IMG/VR virus record: IMGVR_UViG_3300020438_000089 | Location: 1 to 41,077 of that record | DNA length: 41,077 nt | Strand: one strand, 5' to 3' | Source: a virus | Shown: positions 31,501-40,729 of the stretch, piece by piece | Layout of the letters: every line of letters begins with the position of its first letter | Numbering within the stretch: the stretch's first letter is position 1 | Position numbers and translations under genes: made by a program | Notes under the pieces: generated by a model | The model's database searches: none | What the model was told of the DNA's origin: nothing | What the model saw: the letters and a program-made list of their open reading frames with translations, nothing else

Positions 31501-32292
31501 TCAAATAATAATGAAGAAGAATATAAACCGCACGGACAATTTAGTGCTGCTATACATCCTTTCTCAGCTAGTGAAACAGACCCTAATAACTTTAGAGGCT
31601 CTGTAGATGAAACATCTTTTCATTCTCAGTGTTTTTGGCTAAATCAAGGATCTACAGGAGTGCAAGCAATAATAAATCAAGAAAAGCCATACACTATATA
31701 TGGTAGAACAACAGCCTTAGATAATAGAGGTACTTCAAATACTTATCCTATAGGGGTTCCTTACCCTCTACTAAATCCTGAACTATTAAAAAACTCAGGA
31801 GATATAAATGATATGATTAGTACTAATCAATTTATAAATCCGGTGCCTAAGGGGCAAACTCAGCCTTGGAACTCTCAAGTAAGTACAGGAGGTCTAGAGG
31901 CATGGTATAGATGGGGAGATACAGATGGAGATTGTTCTGTAGATATTAAAGATGTTAGAACGCATAACGCAAACGGATATGATAGATTCCTGACTGCTGT
32001 AGAATTAGATGATACTGCAAATGTTGGAAATGTTAAATCTGCTCAAGGTGAATCTATATATTTACAATCTCAAAGTGCATCTACATCATCCGGATCTTCA
32101 TCAACTACATTTGTACAGGTAAAATTAGAAGATTTATCTACTCTAGTAGGGACAGCAGCCTGTACTATTAAAAATATGTCATCTCAAGTATTGCAATACC
32201 TTAGAATTAAATTGACAGGTAATGGAACTTGTGATATAGGTGATAATAAACTAAAAGTAGAAATACACTATAAAAAAAGGAGGATGAAGTAA
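28561..32292 (+). CDS. Giant fibre/appendage protein with cupredoxin-like and LamG-like modules inserted in a beta-sandwich
   Basis: The 1243-residue protein is modular. Residues 26-90 (with EMSPDGENWC, 57-66) and 1170-1243 (with LQYLRIKL from 1211) match the first and second half of the small protein encoded next (32292-32744), so the modules between look like an insertion. Residues about 170-297 form a cupredoxin-like module with His226, Cys276, His279 and Met282, spaced C-x2-H-x2-M as in amicyanin. Residues about 585-735 form a LamG/concanavalin-like module (SISGWFKTTDTGTLFSN, DGEWHHLVVTK, KIYVDGVEK). Residues 1119-1132 (GDTDGDCSVDIKDV) look like a dockerin/EF-hand calcium loop. It is likely a receptor- or glycan-binding virion appendage. 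Confidence 0.8.
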   Translation: MASTDKKKFKITESSKQASVDITSDKIILPADSADHLLVATIPSGANVNDTVNVEVEMSPDGENWCDALVKQSVTTAGSTTSEVKGNEQYADLTVNSPVFNGHAKGSLSFDNSGNTTTEDAGTRDFMHQHIEANKCFNQSMWIKSSTAPTTTYKPVLFRHGGYDNFENQKVVKLDSSTTTTFAITVSNPGSGNLFYIDAVSSATAVDLVEGNTYIFDQSDSSSAGHPLRFSTTSNGSHGGGSEYTTGVTVVGTPGSAGAYTKIVVADSAPTLYYYCTQHSGMGGQLNTLTATLLHTTQNLSQNVSFSNSQLLASGHVSANGYASHIGDPYKNWSIITWYTPKDEDNTTDIDGPKLTVNASGAGARFTIEHSNYIGSTHYSRAQVNAGYYNLYASSGTIPQLGTGRYMFPGGASGYYDNVHGNKACVLNSSFLTAITCEHDVTTGQTIMTTRMYNHLGVQRTNYVNTFVPTTTWTTAPALIYGTDEFMAYDIKLTDAEIEAHFTNHPTSFAYSTSQADTLTTTPCIAPTDPTNLSTWSNAILYLRGGDASGDSSTALQNVAGANTHFPASIPKGSSSANLVFSSVPNKGTYLTSNDSQDAFTVSSNLSISGWFKTTDTGTLFSNTEGALTDGLKMEVNASNMVLTLIDSSQTVTASSDVDDGEWHHLVVTKPSGTTPTIKIYVDGVEKVSTTVSTISNDDLRGGNGFTLLGDGQNNVNATSPASTDSSKLNASLSNWSLHTEVLSANAVSQLYSNGHVRNIKNLPGVSVSSIEAWWQLADASNPQNDLAKSNPLAYQDGASAALTSKLVNSDGATYVNGSINGNAITMSLTKSFNFTTNKWVSTADQDAAICLSFNGFEEQAEYFALWKCTQTVPSGSVNILDGGWHNLILSYRGINDLTGNNNVVAGNTEVRFGVGDGATDEEYHFNLSIDGYPMALVSGTDKVGADYIGGLGSTLATETIDGVSKNVKFVIENRHLRYDSNNNEEEYKPHGQFSAAIHPFSASETDPNNFRGSVDETSFHSQCFWLNQGSTGVQAIINQEKPYTIYGRTTALDNRGTSNTYPIGVPYPLLNPELLKNSGDINDMISTNQFINPVPKGQTQPWNSQVSTGGLEAWYRWGDTDGDCSVDIKDVRTHNANGYDRFLTAVELDDTANVGNVKSAQGESIYLQSQSASTSSGSSSTTFVQVKLEDLSTLVGTAACTIKNMSSQVLQYLRIKLTGNGTCDIGDNKLKVEIHYKKRRMK

Positions 32293-32744
32293 TGTCATCT
32301 GCCCATAGAATAAATTTAATAAAAGATTTAACCTTAGTAGATATAGGTGGAAATGGTTTTACAGTTGAAAATCATCCTGATCTAGTAGATGCTAGTGGTA
32401 ATCCCATAACTCAAGTACGTCTTACAGGATCAGGAGTAGATCATGTAGCCTATAGTAAAACTGTGTTACTATCGCCTAAATACAATGATTACATCTTAAC
32501 AGCTACTTGTACAGGATGTGTACTAAAAGTAGAATTTGAAATGAGTCCAGATGGAGTAAATTGGTGTGCGTGTAATCTATCTAATGGAAATCCTTGTGAG
32601 TTTACCTGTACAGCAACATCAGGAGATTGTACCGCATCGGTCATAGATGTTCCGGTGTTACAATACGTAAGAGTAAAAATAAGTAACGCTGGAGATGCAA
32701 GTTTAGACTGTAGCATTTTTTTAACCCACACAATGAATTATTAG
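32292..32744 (+). CDS. Cys-rich beta-sandwich protein related to the ends of the giant fibre
   Basis: The 150-residue protein carries EFEMSPDGVNWC (82-92) and PVLQYVRVKI (121-130), the same two motifs found at the N- and C-terminal ends of the preceding fibre. It contains eight Cys (73, 76, 92, 94, 102, 106, 113, 140), unusual for a cytoplasmically made phage protein. Its start overlaps the fibre stop (TAATG), with AAAGGAGG upstream. It probably joins the same virion substructure as the fibre. Confidence 0.7.
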   Translation: MSSAHRINLIKDLTLVDIGGNGFTVENHPDLVDASGNPITQVRLTGSGVDHVAYSKTVLLSPKYNDYILTATCTGCVLKVEFEMSPDGVNWCACNLSNGNPCEFTCTATSGDCTASVIDVPVLQYVRVKISNAGDASLDCSIFLTHTMNY

Positions 32745-32753
32745 GAGATAATT

Positions 32754-33041
32754 ATGGTATCAAGTGAAATAAAAGATTTAAAAGATGGAGCTATTATTAC
32801 TCTACCTAGTAATGCTAGAGGTATAGTTTTAGAAATAGCTTTAGATGGAGCTACAGGTATACAACTTCAAATAAGCCATGATAAAACAACCTGGCATAAT
32901 TTTGGTACTGTTGTTGATGCGGATGGATTGTTATCATATAATGATAGTGATGAACATTTTTTACAATATGTTAAAGTGGTTGTAACAGGAACTATGGGCG
33001 CAAACGGTAAACTCAATCTATATTTTGGAAGGAGTAAATAA
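32754..33041 (+). CDS. Small beta-sandwich protein, third member of the same fold
   Basis: The 95-residue product has LQISHDKTTW (38-47) and FLQYVKVVVTG (69-79), weaker versions of the motifs in the two preceding genes, suggesting a minimal copy of the same domain. GGAGATAATT precedes the ATG, and the stop overlaps the next gene's ATG (TAATG). Likely a structural protein. Confidence 0.65.
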   Translation: MVSSEIKDLKDGAIITLPSNARGIVLEIALDGATGIQLQISHDKTTWHNFGTVVDADGLLSYNDSDEHFLQYVKVVVTGTMGANGKLNLYFGRSK

Positions 33042-34882
33042 TGGCTGCTCAAGTAGACATAGGTAATGATACTATTTTAATTATAAAAATACCTGCTAGA
33101 GGAGCTACGGATTGGGCAGCAGAATTTAAAACAAATTTTGCAGATAATATAGCCGACCATGATCACACTACCGGAAGAGGAGCTAGAATAAAAAATGCTG
33201 CTCTAGTAACAAATACTATGGTAGCTGATGGGGATGGAGTTACTAAAGTAGATGGAACTGTTACTGCATATACTTCAGCAGATGTAGCGGTTAGTACAGA
33301 TACTATTCAAGATGCAGCAATAACTACTGCCAAAATAGCAGCAGATGCTGTAGATGGAACTAAGATTGCTGATAATTCAATTACAGCAGACCATATTGTA
33401 GATGGTACAATTATTGCAGCAGACGTAGCTAATAATGCTATTACAACAGCTAAAATACTAGATGCTAATGTTACTACAGCTAAGATTGCAGACGACGCTA
33501 TAACTTTTGATAAATTAGAAAAAACAGTAGTTGTAACCCAAGATACTACAATAACACAAAATACTGCTAATACTCATTTTATACTAGAAAGTACTACCAC
33601 TAATAATGTAACCTTAACATTTGATTCTGTAGAAGTAAAAGGCTGTTTGTTTACCCGAGGAGGTAATATTGGCTCACTATTTTTTCCTAAAATTAAATTA
33701 AAAGGAAATGTAGACTTTAGTTCTAACATAATAGATATGTTAAATATTGGACAGCTAGATTTAAACGAGGTAGATTTAGATAATTACAAAATGACTTACA
33801 ACAAGATATGTGTGGAAAAGTTATTGGCTGATGTTGATGGTACTGATACAGGTATTACAAATAGTGGTCCGGCTGGAGGTACTTTTACTTTCAATGATTT
33901 AAAAATATGCAGTCTAACTAATAGTATAAAATTTCCTTTTGGTACATCTCAGGTTAATAAATTTGAGTTTTTAATAGATGGTAGTGGAACACCTACCTTT
34001 CAAGATCATGTCATGGATACTGATGGAGCTATTAGAACAACCTACAACGTAGGTTCCAATATTATCATATTTAATGGAGGAGGAGTAACATATAAAACTG
34101 CTACAGGAACAGGTTCGGGAACGATTACCACTATTACAGATACTAAACCATTTAAAATTATAGATAGGACCACTAAAGTAAGTTTAGTAGATACTAGTGC
34201 GGTTACAATTACGTCAACCGATGACATGACTAAATACCACGGCAACCACAGCATATTAAATATAACTAGTAGCTGTTTAGCTCCTACAACTCTTGAAAAT
34301 AAAACTATAAATATTGCTTCAGGAGCAACTCTAACCGTTGGGGATGGAGATACAATAAAAAATTGTACTATAACAGGAGAAGGTAAAATACTTATGACCG
34401 CAACCGACACTAGAAGTGGTTTACAGACTACTCCTGCCAATACAGTAACAATGAAAGGATGTACTGTAAATATTGAAGAATTTGACATTAAACAAGATTT
34501 ATCTAACCCTAGATGTTTAGCCGCTGTTATACTAGAAGATAGTTTTATAAATACAAATAATTATAGATATTATGTAGAATTTGGTCAATCTAACCTTATC
34601 GATGACACAGGTTCAGATACTTCTACAACCTCCCCTTCTCAATTTACTAACGTAACCATATTTGCAAAGAATATAATAGCTCTACCAGCTCATGACACCG
34701 TTTCTAATATAAACCGAGTACCAGGAACGGCTGTATTCACAAATTTAATAGTTACTAATAATATAACTTTAACTCTTGAGAGAGTTCAAATAAGTGATAC
34801 TAGTGGCAATATACCAGCAGAAAATGATCTTGAAGCAGGTTCTAAAACTAATGCTAAGTCAATAACTTTAAATACTATTTAA
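33041..34882 (+). CDS. Tail fibre protein with 10-residue stem repeats and beta-helix-like body
   Basis: The 613-residue protein starts with a short beta region and a DHDHTTGRGARIKN motif (residues 39-52), the link seen near the N terminus of podovirus tail fibres. Residues 92-163 consist of seven imperfect 10-residue repeats (types AITTAKIADD and SITADHIVDG), which would form a trimeric stem. The remainder is Thr/Ile/Asn-rich with regular strand turns (NKTINIASGATLTVGDGDTI), as in a right-handed beta-helix. It is probably a receptor-binding fibre or tailspike; no catalytic motif is evident. GGAGG is upstream. Confidence 0.8.
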   Translation: MAAQVDIGNDTILIIKIPARGATDWAAEFKTNFADNIADHDHTTGRGARIKNAALVTNTMVADGDGVTKVDGTVTAYTSADVAVSTDTIQDAAITTAKIAADAVDGTKIADNSITADHIVDGTIIAADVANNAITTAKILDANVTTAKIADDAITFDKLEKTVVVTQDTTITQNTANTHFILESTTTNNVTLTFDSVEVKGCLFTRGGNIGSLFFPKIKLKGNVDFSSNIIDMLNIGQLDLNEVDLDNYKMTYNKICVEKLLADVDGTDTGITNSGPAGGTFTFNDLKICSLTNSIKFPFGTSQVNKFEFLIDGSGTPTFQDHVMDTDGAIRTTYNVGSNIIIFNGGGVTYKTATGTGSGTITTITDTKPFKIIDRTTKVSLVDTSAVTITSTDDMTKYHGNHSILNITSSCLAPTTLENKTINIASGATLTVGDGDTIKNCTITGEGKILMTATDTRSGLQTTPANTVTMKGCTVNIEEFDIKQDLSNPRCLAAVILEDSFINTNNYRYYVEFGQSNLIDDTGSDTSTTSPSQFTNVTIFAKNIIALPAHDTVSNINRVPGTAVFTNLIVTNNITLTLERVQISDTSGNIPAENDLEAGSKTNAKSITLNTI

Positions 34883-34896
34883 TAAATGGATAAAAT

Positions 34897-35019
34897 ATGA
34901 GTAAAGTAAAACAATTAATAAATAAAGGCAGTAAAAAGTTACAAGAACTTCAAAAAAAGGCTGCCGAAAAAAAGTTAAAAAAGAATAAAAGAATAGCCAG
35001 TTTAGGAGTTAGAGGATGA
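34897..35019 (+). CDS. Short lysine-rich protein (40 aa)
   Basis: This frame encodes a 40-residue helical peptide, about one third Lys (MSKVKQLINKGSKKLQELQK at the start). It fills the gap between the fibre and the next gene and overlaps that gene by four bases (ATGA), which supports it. The ribosome site is weak (GGAT). Confidence 0.5.
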   Translation: MSKVKQLINKGSKKLQELQKKAAEKKLKKNKRIASLGVRG

Positions 35020-35843
35020 GTAAGTATTTTACACCTATGAATCAAAAGCCTAGTTTATTGCAGAACTTTAACAATCTTGTAAACTCTCCTATGCAGAGTC
35101 AAGAAGTTATAAGCAAGATGCCTAGAAAAGATAAGCAGCATTTACAGAATGTAATACATGATGAAAAATTAGCTGCGTCTGAAGATGCTGAAATGAAACA
35201 ATATGCTACAGACATGGCAGCAAAAGGAAAAGCTGAAGCTGCTAGAGCTGCTCAAGAATCTTTAAGAAGTGCTCAAGGTGAATTTGAATCGTCTCTAGAT
35301 ACAATGATAAAACCTTCTATGGAAGGGGGTATTGGAGGAGCCTTAAACACAGGAGCCTTACACGTACAATCTTTCTTTGGCGATAAAATGGCTAATCATG
35401 CCTTACAAAAAATGGCTGCTAAGAAAGCGTTGGAAAAGGGTGGAGAACAAGTATTAAAGAAAGGTGTAGAAAAAAGTTTAGAAAAAGGAGCTGGAGGCAT
35501 TGGCACAGGAGCGGTTGTAAACATGGGACTACAGGCAGCAGGTGTTGATGTTGGAGGTATGGCAAAAGAAGCTCTTGGTGGAGGTGATGCTGGAGGTGCT
35601 TTAGGAGGTGCTTTAAGTGCTGGTCTTTCATCAGGCTTTAATCCAGTAGCAATGGGCGTAGGAGCTGTGATGGGAATCATGTCCTCAGCAGAAGAGCGAA
35701 GGGCGCAGAAAAGAGAAGGACAGGCTCAAGCCTTAGAAGCGAAGTCAGGTGGAGAATCCAATAAGGCAAGAATTAAAGGTAGACTAGCTGAGTCTATGTC
35801 TAAAACATTATTGTCAGGTATGAATAGAAAAGTTAATTTATAA
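35016..35843 (+). CDS. Internal virion protein candidate, Gly/Ala-rich
   Basis: The 275-residue product has a charged helical N-terminal half (residues 1-95) and a hydrophobic Gly/Ala-rich C-terminal half (for example GGALGGALSAGLSSGFNPVA), followed by a basic tail. This composition fits small membrane-active internal proteins of podoviruses. Its helical/Gly-rich style resembles the N-terminal part of the Hint-domain protein. No family is recognised. Confidence 0.65.
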   Translation: MSKYFTPMNQKPSLLQNFNNLVNSPMQSQEVISKMPRKDKQHLQNVIHDEKLAASEDAEMKQYATDMAAKGKAEAARAAQESLRSAQGEFESSLDTMIKPSMEGGIGGALNTGALHVQSFFGDKMANHALQKMAAKKALEKGGEQVLKKGVEKSLEKGAGGIGTGAVVNMGLQAAGVDVGGMAKEALGGGDAGGALGGALSAGLSSGFNPVAMGVGAVMGIMSSAEERRAQKREGQAQALEAKSGGESNKARIKGRLAESMSKTLLSGMNRKVNL

Positions 35844-35851
35844 GGATAGCA

Positions 35852-36769
35852 ATGAGAAATATAACTAAAATAATAGATCAAGTTAGGAGACAGACTGAAA
35901 ATGAAGAGGTATCTGAATTTACAGGTATTCAAGATTCTGAATTTATACAGTACCTAAACGATGCTCAGTATCATCTTCAAGCGGCTATTGTACACAATCA
36001 TCCTAATGTATTTATAGCTGAAAAAATTATAGATGCTGTATCAGATCAAGAAAAATATGACTTACCTAGCGATTGTTTTTTAGGTAATAAAGTACATAAT
36101 GTTGAATACTCTACATCAGGTAGTGAAGAAGATTTTTACGTACTACAACAAGATACTTTAAAGTCCAGGGCTAGTGGTATTACAGGGTATCCTGCTCGCT
36201 ACATTAGAAGATCTGGTCACATATTACTTGCACCAGAACCTCAGTCAGGTGGAAAAATAAGAATAAATTATGTTAAAAGATTAAAAGAATTAACCACTAG
36301 AAAAGGTAAGGTAAGTACAGAAGGTACTTCTTCTACCTCAGCTAACTTTACCATAAATTTAGATAATTCTACATTTAATACAGATTTTGATGCTATTGAT
36401 GGAGCAGAGTTTTACTCCATAGTAGATTCTAAGGGTAACATATTACTAGAAAATATAGAAAGAGTTAATTCAGATATAAATACTATAACATGTAAACCTA
36501 CTAGTACAGCAGTAACTATACCAGCAGGATCTTTCATAGTAGATGGGGAAAATACTAGCTCTCACTCAGAACTTGATATATCGGTAGAGCGTTTTTTAAT
36601 TGCTTACGCAGCATGGAAAATACTAAAAAGAGATTCCAGTGTAGATAGTTCAGAAGCAATGGCAGAATTACAACTCATGCAACAAGAAATAGTTAAGAGT
36701 TATGCTCTTATTACAGACGATGTTACCTTTATTCCACAGCTTAATAGCTGGGATGATTGGAGTTTATAA
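35852..36769 (+). CDS. Tail adaptor (tubular protein A-like)
   Basis: The 305-residue protein begins with a helical pair (NITKIIDQVRRQTENEE; DSEFIQYLNDAQYHLQAAIV) and a beta region with EKYDLPSDCFLGNKVHNVEY and GHILLAPEPQSGGKIRINYV, as in podovirus head-tail adaptors (T7 gp11 / P22 gp4 kind). It would form the ring between portal and nozzle. AGGATAGCA precedes the ATG, and the last base is shared with the next gene's start codon. Confidence 0.8.
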   Translation: MRNITKIIDQVRRQTENEEVSEFTGIQDSEFIQYLNDAQYHLQAAIVHNHPNVFIAEKIIDAVSDQEKYDLPSDCFLGNKVHNVEYSTSGSEEDFYVLQQDTLKSRASGITGYPARYIRRSGHILLAPEPQSGGKIRINYVKRLKELTTRKGKVSTEGTSSTSANFTINLDNSTFNTDFDAIDGAEFYSIVDSKGNILLENIERVNSDINTITCKPTSTAVTIPAGSFIVDGENTSSHSELDISVERFLIAYAAWKILKRDSSVDSSEAMAELQLMQQEIVKSYALITDDVTFIPQLNSWDDWSL

Positions 36770-39700
36770 TGGGCGTTGACCACAGATTACTTAAGACATC
36801 AGAAAATTTTAAAGGCTTAGATCTAAGATCTTCTGATATCATGCGTAATCAGGAGTTTTCTACAGATATGCGCAATGCAGCGTACAGAATATCTGGAGCC
36901 ATAAATAAGAGAAAAGGTTTTACACATAAGAGAAACTCAAATTTTATAAAGGGAATGACTACTTTTAAGAATATTGGAGCAAATGGATCTATTGTAGATG
37001 AATTAATTTATGTAGAAAATAACACTATTCAAAAAGAAGTAGAATTTGACATGGTAGGATACAGGTCTAGTAATGTTACTACCTCCCCTATATCTTTACA
37101 ACTTACAAGAGATGCAGGAACATCCACTATTACTGCTGTAGACGCAGCCGGAGGTTCCTTTTTTAATCAAAATTATACATCTTCTGATACAATTCAAACT
37201 TTTATAGATGACTTTAGCTTTAAGTCAGATTTTATAGATGGTACTCCCATAATAGATTTTGCTAGTATGACTACTTTAAGTGTATACAATTTAGCTTCAG
37301 CAATAACAATGGATTGGGATCCAGGAGCTACTTTTGATTTTGACGAACAAGCTGGTGACATAACAGTTATGATTCCTATCGCAAAAGTAAATACTAGTGC
37401 TGTACAATCAATACTAAATGAACCTAATGGTACTGAAAAAACAGATATGTTGAGAAGGTTGCTTACAATAGGAGGGAAAAATTCAGGATTTCCTCCTTCA
37501 GTATTGTTTAGTGACGATGAGGCACGTTCAAATCTTTCTACTACATATTCATCGGGAACACATAATTTTCTTGCGATAAATATGCCTGAGTTTGGTAACT
37601 TATATATAGGTAGTAGCTATAATAATGATACTGGTGGAGGATCTGATCCTACTGCTTGGGAATACACTCCTTCCACAGATTACACTACTTGGAGTCTTGG
37701 AGAATATTTTTTATTTTTAATTCAAAGTGGGAGCTTTACTGTAGATCCTAAAGGTGGTGGTAAGCAGAAATCTACATTTAATATAAGTAATCTTGATTCA
37801 ACTATAAAATCAGGATATAATTCTTTAGATAGTGATTTAACCGATGTAACTTTTCCAACTTTTCCATCAGCACTAGATACAAGTACCCAAGTAACAAAAA
37901 TTGCATCTAAAAATACTTCTAACATATCATTACAACTTAGAAATGATGCTAATCAATCTGTAAATCAATTCTTATCTCAATCCATAGATAGATTAAATGT
38001 ATTTAATACAGAGATATCTAATAATGCCTCTACTACTTTCCCTACAAAAGTAACAATAGGCTCTATTCAAGAACAGGTAGGATCTAATTTAAGTTGGACA
38101 TCAGCACAGTATGAAGATGTATTAACAGAAAACGTAAACTTTGCTCCTCTTAATAATTTACTATATATGTCTAATGGGATAGATGAACTATTAAAATATG
38201 ATGGAGATGATGTATATAGAGCAGGTTTACCTAATTGTGATAAAGATATAGCTACATTTAGTTTTAACACCACTAGTACAGATTACTTACATGAAGTTAA
38301 ACCAGGTCAAGTTGAATATTTTACACTAGATGATTCTGTTTTTGATAACCCTAATACTGTAGACGAAACTTTAGTAGGTGATAGAAAGTATTATTTAGAA
38401 TTTAAAAATAATGGAGGTACTGCTCAGTTTAGAAGAAAACATGGATCTATAACAGGTAATTATGGCTCTTTTAGTTCCTGGTCTGATTTAAGTGCTTATG
38501 GATCTACTTCAGTTTTAAATGGTAATGGGTTTGCAGTAGAGGTAACTACAGACGGATCAGGTTATGTTAAAAATTACTACCAAATAGAAGCAGGTACAGG
38601 CTTTTTAGGAGAAGCAGATAATGGAACTTTTCCTAATTTTATAGAAATTACTAAGGCTATGTTTTTATATAGTACATCAAATAATAATTCTACTCTAACT
38701 TATGGTAGATTAGATATAGTAGAAGTATCTTCTAAGGTTAGAGAAAAAACTTACGAGTATAGATTTGCGTATGAATATACAGACTTTAAAGGAAACATTA
38801 TAAGTAGTCAACCTTCAGATCCAGTTAAACTAGTTGTGGGATCAGGTAAAAGTGTAAACATAGCATTTCCTGCTACTATAGCTGCTCTATCTACATTCAA
38901 AACAAATGGTTTGTTTAATGATGAGTGGGAATCCTCTACTGGAACTACTTTAGGTACATCTTTAACAGATAGTAATTATCCAATAGACAAATTACATGAT
39001 GAAAATAGGATGCGTATTCTAGTATATAGATCTAAGGGATACTCTCCAATAGCTGGTGAAGTTGTAGGTCAATACTACAAAATAGCAGATTTGGAATATG
39101 AAGCAGGTGGTTCAGCTACTACAGTAACAGATAAATATAGGGATGAGCCTAGTGATCCTGAAGCAGCTACACAGTATGATCCTATCATAAACCCTTTCTT
39201 AGCGTTTGTAGAACCTATAAAGAGGAAAGACCCACCACCTAAGGGAAAATATTTATCAGTATTTAAAAACTGTTTAGTTGTTGCTGGGCAAAATGACAAT
39301 GTTAATAATGTACAATACTCGCTACCTAAAAACTTTACTACAGGTGAGATAGGTTCTGAATACTTTCCAGACGATGACAATGGTATTGTAGTAGAATCTC
39401 CCTTTGGATCTAAAATTACTGCAATAGCAGCTCTAAAAGATCTAATGTTTGTATTCCATAGAGACAGTATCTTTACTGTGTCAGGTAATATTAACCAGTT
39501 AGAATTACCTAACGTAGAATTACTTACTAAAGAAGGTGGGGTAGGTTGTACTAGTCAGGCATCTATTGAAGAATACAGAGGCGGTCTAGCGTTTGTATCT
39601 GATACAGGTATATATACAGTATCTAACCAGGGTCTATCAGAACTATCTGAATTAATACGACCTTTATTTCTAAACTCTAATTTTGTAAAAGAAAAAGCAA

Positions 39701-40404
39701 TATCATTTAACTGGACATCTAAAAACTTATTACTAGTATGTATTCCAGATTACATAATTCAAGGTGATTCTGAGTACAATGTATTAGAAGATACTATGTC
39801 TGCTTACATATCTTCAGATAGTTTAATACTAGCTTATGATTATTTTAGGCAAGCGTGGCTACGATGGGACACATTAGAATTTACAAACGGTATAACAGAG
39901 TCTTCTGATACAGTAAATTTTTCTCGTATGACAAATACTACAAATGTGTTAGCTAGTATAACAGACAATGGAGATGCTGATGATTATTCTGACAACGGTA
40001 ATGCTATAAAGTTTGTATATGAAACTAACTGGGAATCATTAGGAGATCCTACTGTACCTAAAAAGTTTTTACGTATAAAAGTACATAGTTTTGATACTGA
40101 TGCATCTTTTGAATCTCCAGGTTTTCAGCTAGAAGCAGGTGTTCAGAATGATTATATTAATGCAAATAGTGGAAAAATAGACTTTGACTTTTCTAAACAA
40201 GCTGGTGGAGGCTGGGGTAATTTTAGATGGGGTACAGACTCATGGGGATCTCTACCTTCTCAATTCTTAAAGAGTAAGTTACCTACAGGCAAATCACGTT
40301 CACTTAAAATAAGGTTTGCTAATAATACAAATAATGAAAATATATTAATAACCAATTATGAGCTTGAGATAGCAGCTCCATATAGAGCGGAGATAAAAGA
40401 GTAA
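36769..40404 (+). CDS. Tail nozzle protein (tubular protein B-like)
   Basis: From ATG 36769 (GGAG seven bases upstream; the frame opens at TTG 36757) the product has 1211 residues. The N terminus (NAAYRISGAINKRKGFTHKR) fits the start of nozzle proteins. The later segment DLMFVFHRDSIFTVSGNINQ followed by GGVGCTSQASIEEYRGGLAF and VSDTGIYTV is the beta-propeller motif typical of T7 gp12/P22 gp10-like proteins. It is longer than T7 gp12 (about 790) because of inserts between residues 100 and 450. It forms the distal tail tube. Confidence 0.8.
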   Translation: MGVDHRLLKTSENFKGLDLRSSDIMRNQEFSTDMRNAAYRISGAINKRKGFTHKRNSNFIKGMTTFKNIGANGSIVDELIYVENNTIQKEVEFDMVGYRSSNVTTSPISLQLTRDAGTSTITAVDAAGGSFFNQNYTSSDTIQTFIDDFSFKSDFIDGTPIIDFASMTTLSVYNLASAITMDWDPGATFDFDEQAGDITVMIPIAKVNTSAVQSILNEPNGTEKTDMLRRLLTIGGKNSGFPPSVLFSDDEARSNLSTTYSSGTHNFLAINMPEFGNLYIGSSYNNDTGGGSDPTAWEYTPSTDYTTWSLGEYFLFLIQSGSFTVDPKGGGKQKSTFNISNLDSTIKSGYNSLDSDLTDVTFPTFPSALDTSTQVTKIASKNTSNISLQLRNDANQSVNQFLSQSIDRLNVFNTEISNNASTTFPTKVTIGSIQEQVGSNLSWTSAQYEDVLTENVNFAPLNNLLYMSNGIDELLKYDGDDVYRAGLPNCDKDIATFSFNTTSTDYLHEVKPGQVEYFTLDDSVFDNPNTVDETLVGDRKYYLEFKNNGGTAQFRRKHGSITGNYGSFSSWSDLSAYGSTSVLNGNGFAVEVTTDGSGYVKNYYQIEAGTGFLGEADNGTFPNFIEITKAMFLYSTSNNNSTLTYGRLDIVEVSSKVREKTYEYRFAYEYTDFKGNIISSQPSDPVKLVVGSGKSVNIAFPATIAALSTFKTNGLFNDEWESSTGTTLGTSLTDSNYPIDKLHDENRMRILVYRSKGYSPIAGEVVGQYYKIADLEYEAGGSATTVTDKYRDEPSDPEAATQYDPIINPFLAFVEPIKRKDPPPKGKYLSVFKNCLVVAGQNDNVNNVQYSLPKNFTTGEIGSEYFPDDDNGIVVESPFGSKITAIAALKDLMFVFHRDSIFTVSGNINQLELPNVELLTKEGGVGCTSQASIEEYRGGLAFVSDTGIYTVSNQGLSELSELIRPLFLNSNFVKEKAISFNWTSKNLLLVCIPDYIIQGDSEYNVLEDTMSAYISSDSLILAYDYFRQAWLRWDTLEFTNGITESSDTVNFSRMTNTTNVLASITDNGDADDYSDNGNAIKFVYETNWESLGDPTVPKKFLRIKVHSFDTDASFESPGFQLEAGVQNDYINANSGKIDFDFSKQAGGGWGNFRWGTDSWGSLPSQFLKSKLPTGKSRSLKIRFANNTNNENILITNYELEIAAPYRAEIKE

Positions 40405-40727
40405 TGAAGTTTAGTCTAGGTTCAATAAAAGATATAGAGGAGTTAGTTAAGAAGTTGACGCACGGCTTAACAAAGCTCACACTAGCTGATAACATGGAAA
40501 CCTTTGAAACTACGTTCTCAGTAGCAGGTGGAAAGACTATAACTATACGAAATAAGTTGACATCTACTCCAACAAGGTATATAATTGTTGCGCAAGAAGG
40601 CAACGGACTATTAACTAAAACAACTTTACAAGACGGTAAAGAAACTATTCAATGGAATAATGAAAACGTCTATATAAAGAATAATGGAAAAGAAACGGTT
40701 AAAGCTACCGTTGTATTTATGAGGTAA
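40404..40727 (+). CDS. Small tail-associated protein of unknown function
   Basis: The 107-residue product has a helical N terminus (SIKDIEELVKKLTHGLTKL) and a beta-rich rest (TITIRNKLTSTPTRYIIVAQ). Its start overlaps the nozzle stop (TAATG). Position suggests a tail component or a chaperone for it. Confidence 0.65.
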   Translation: MKFSLGSIKDIEELVKKLTHGLTKLTLADNMETFETTFSVAGGKTITIRNKLTSTPTRYIIVAQEGNGLLTKTTLQDGKETIQWNNENVYIKNNGKETVKATVVFMR

Positions 40728-40729
40728 AT

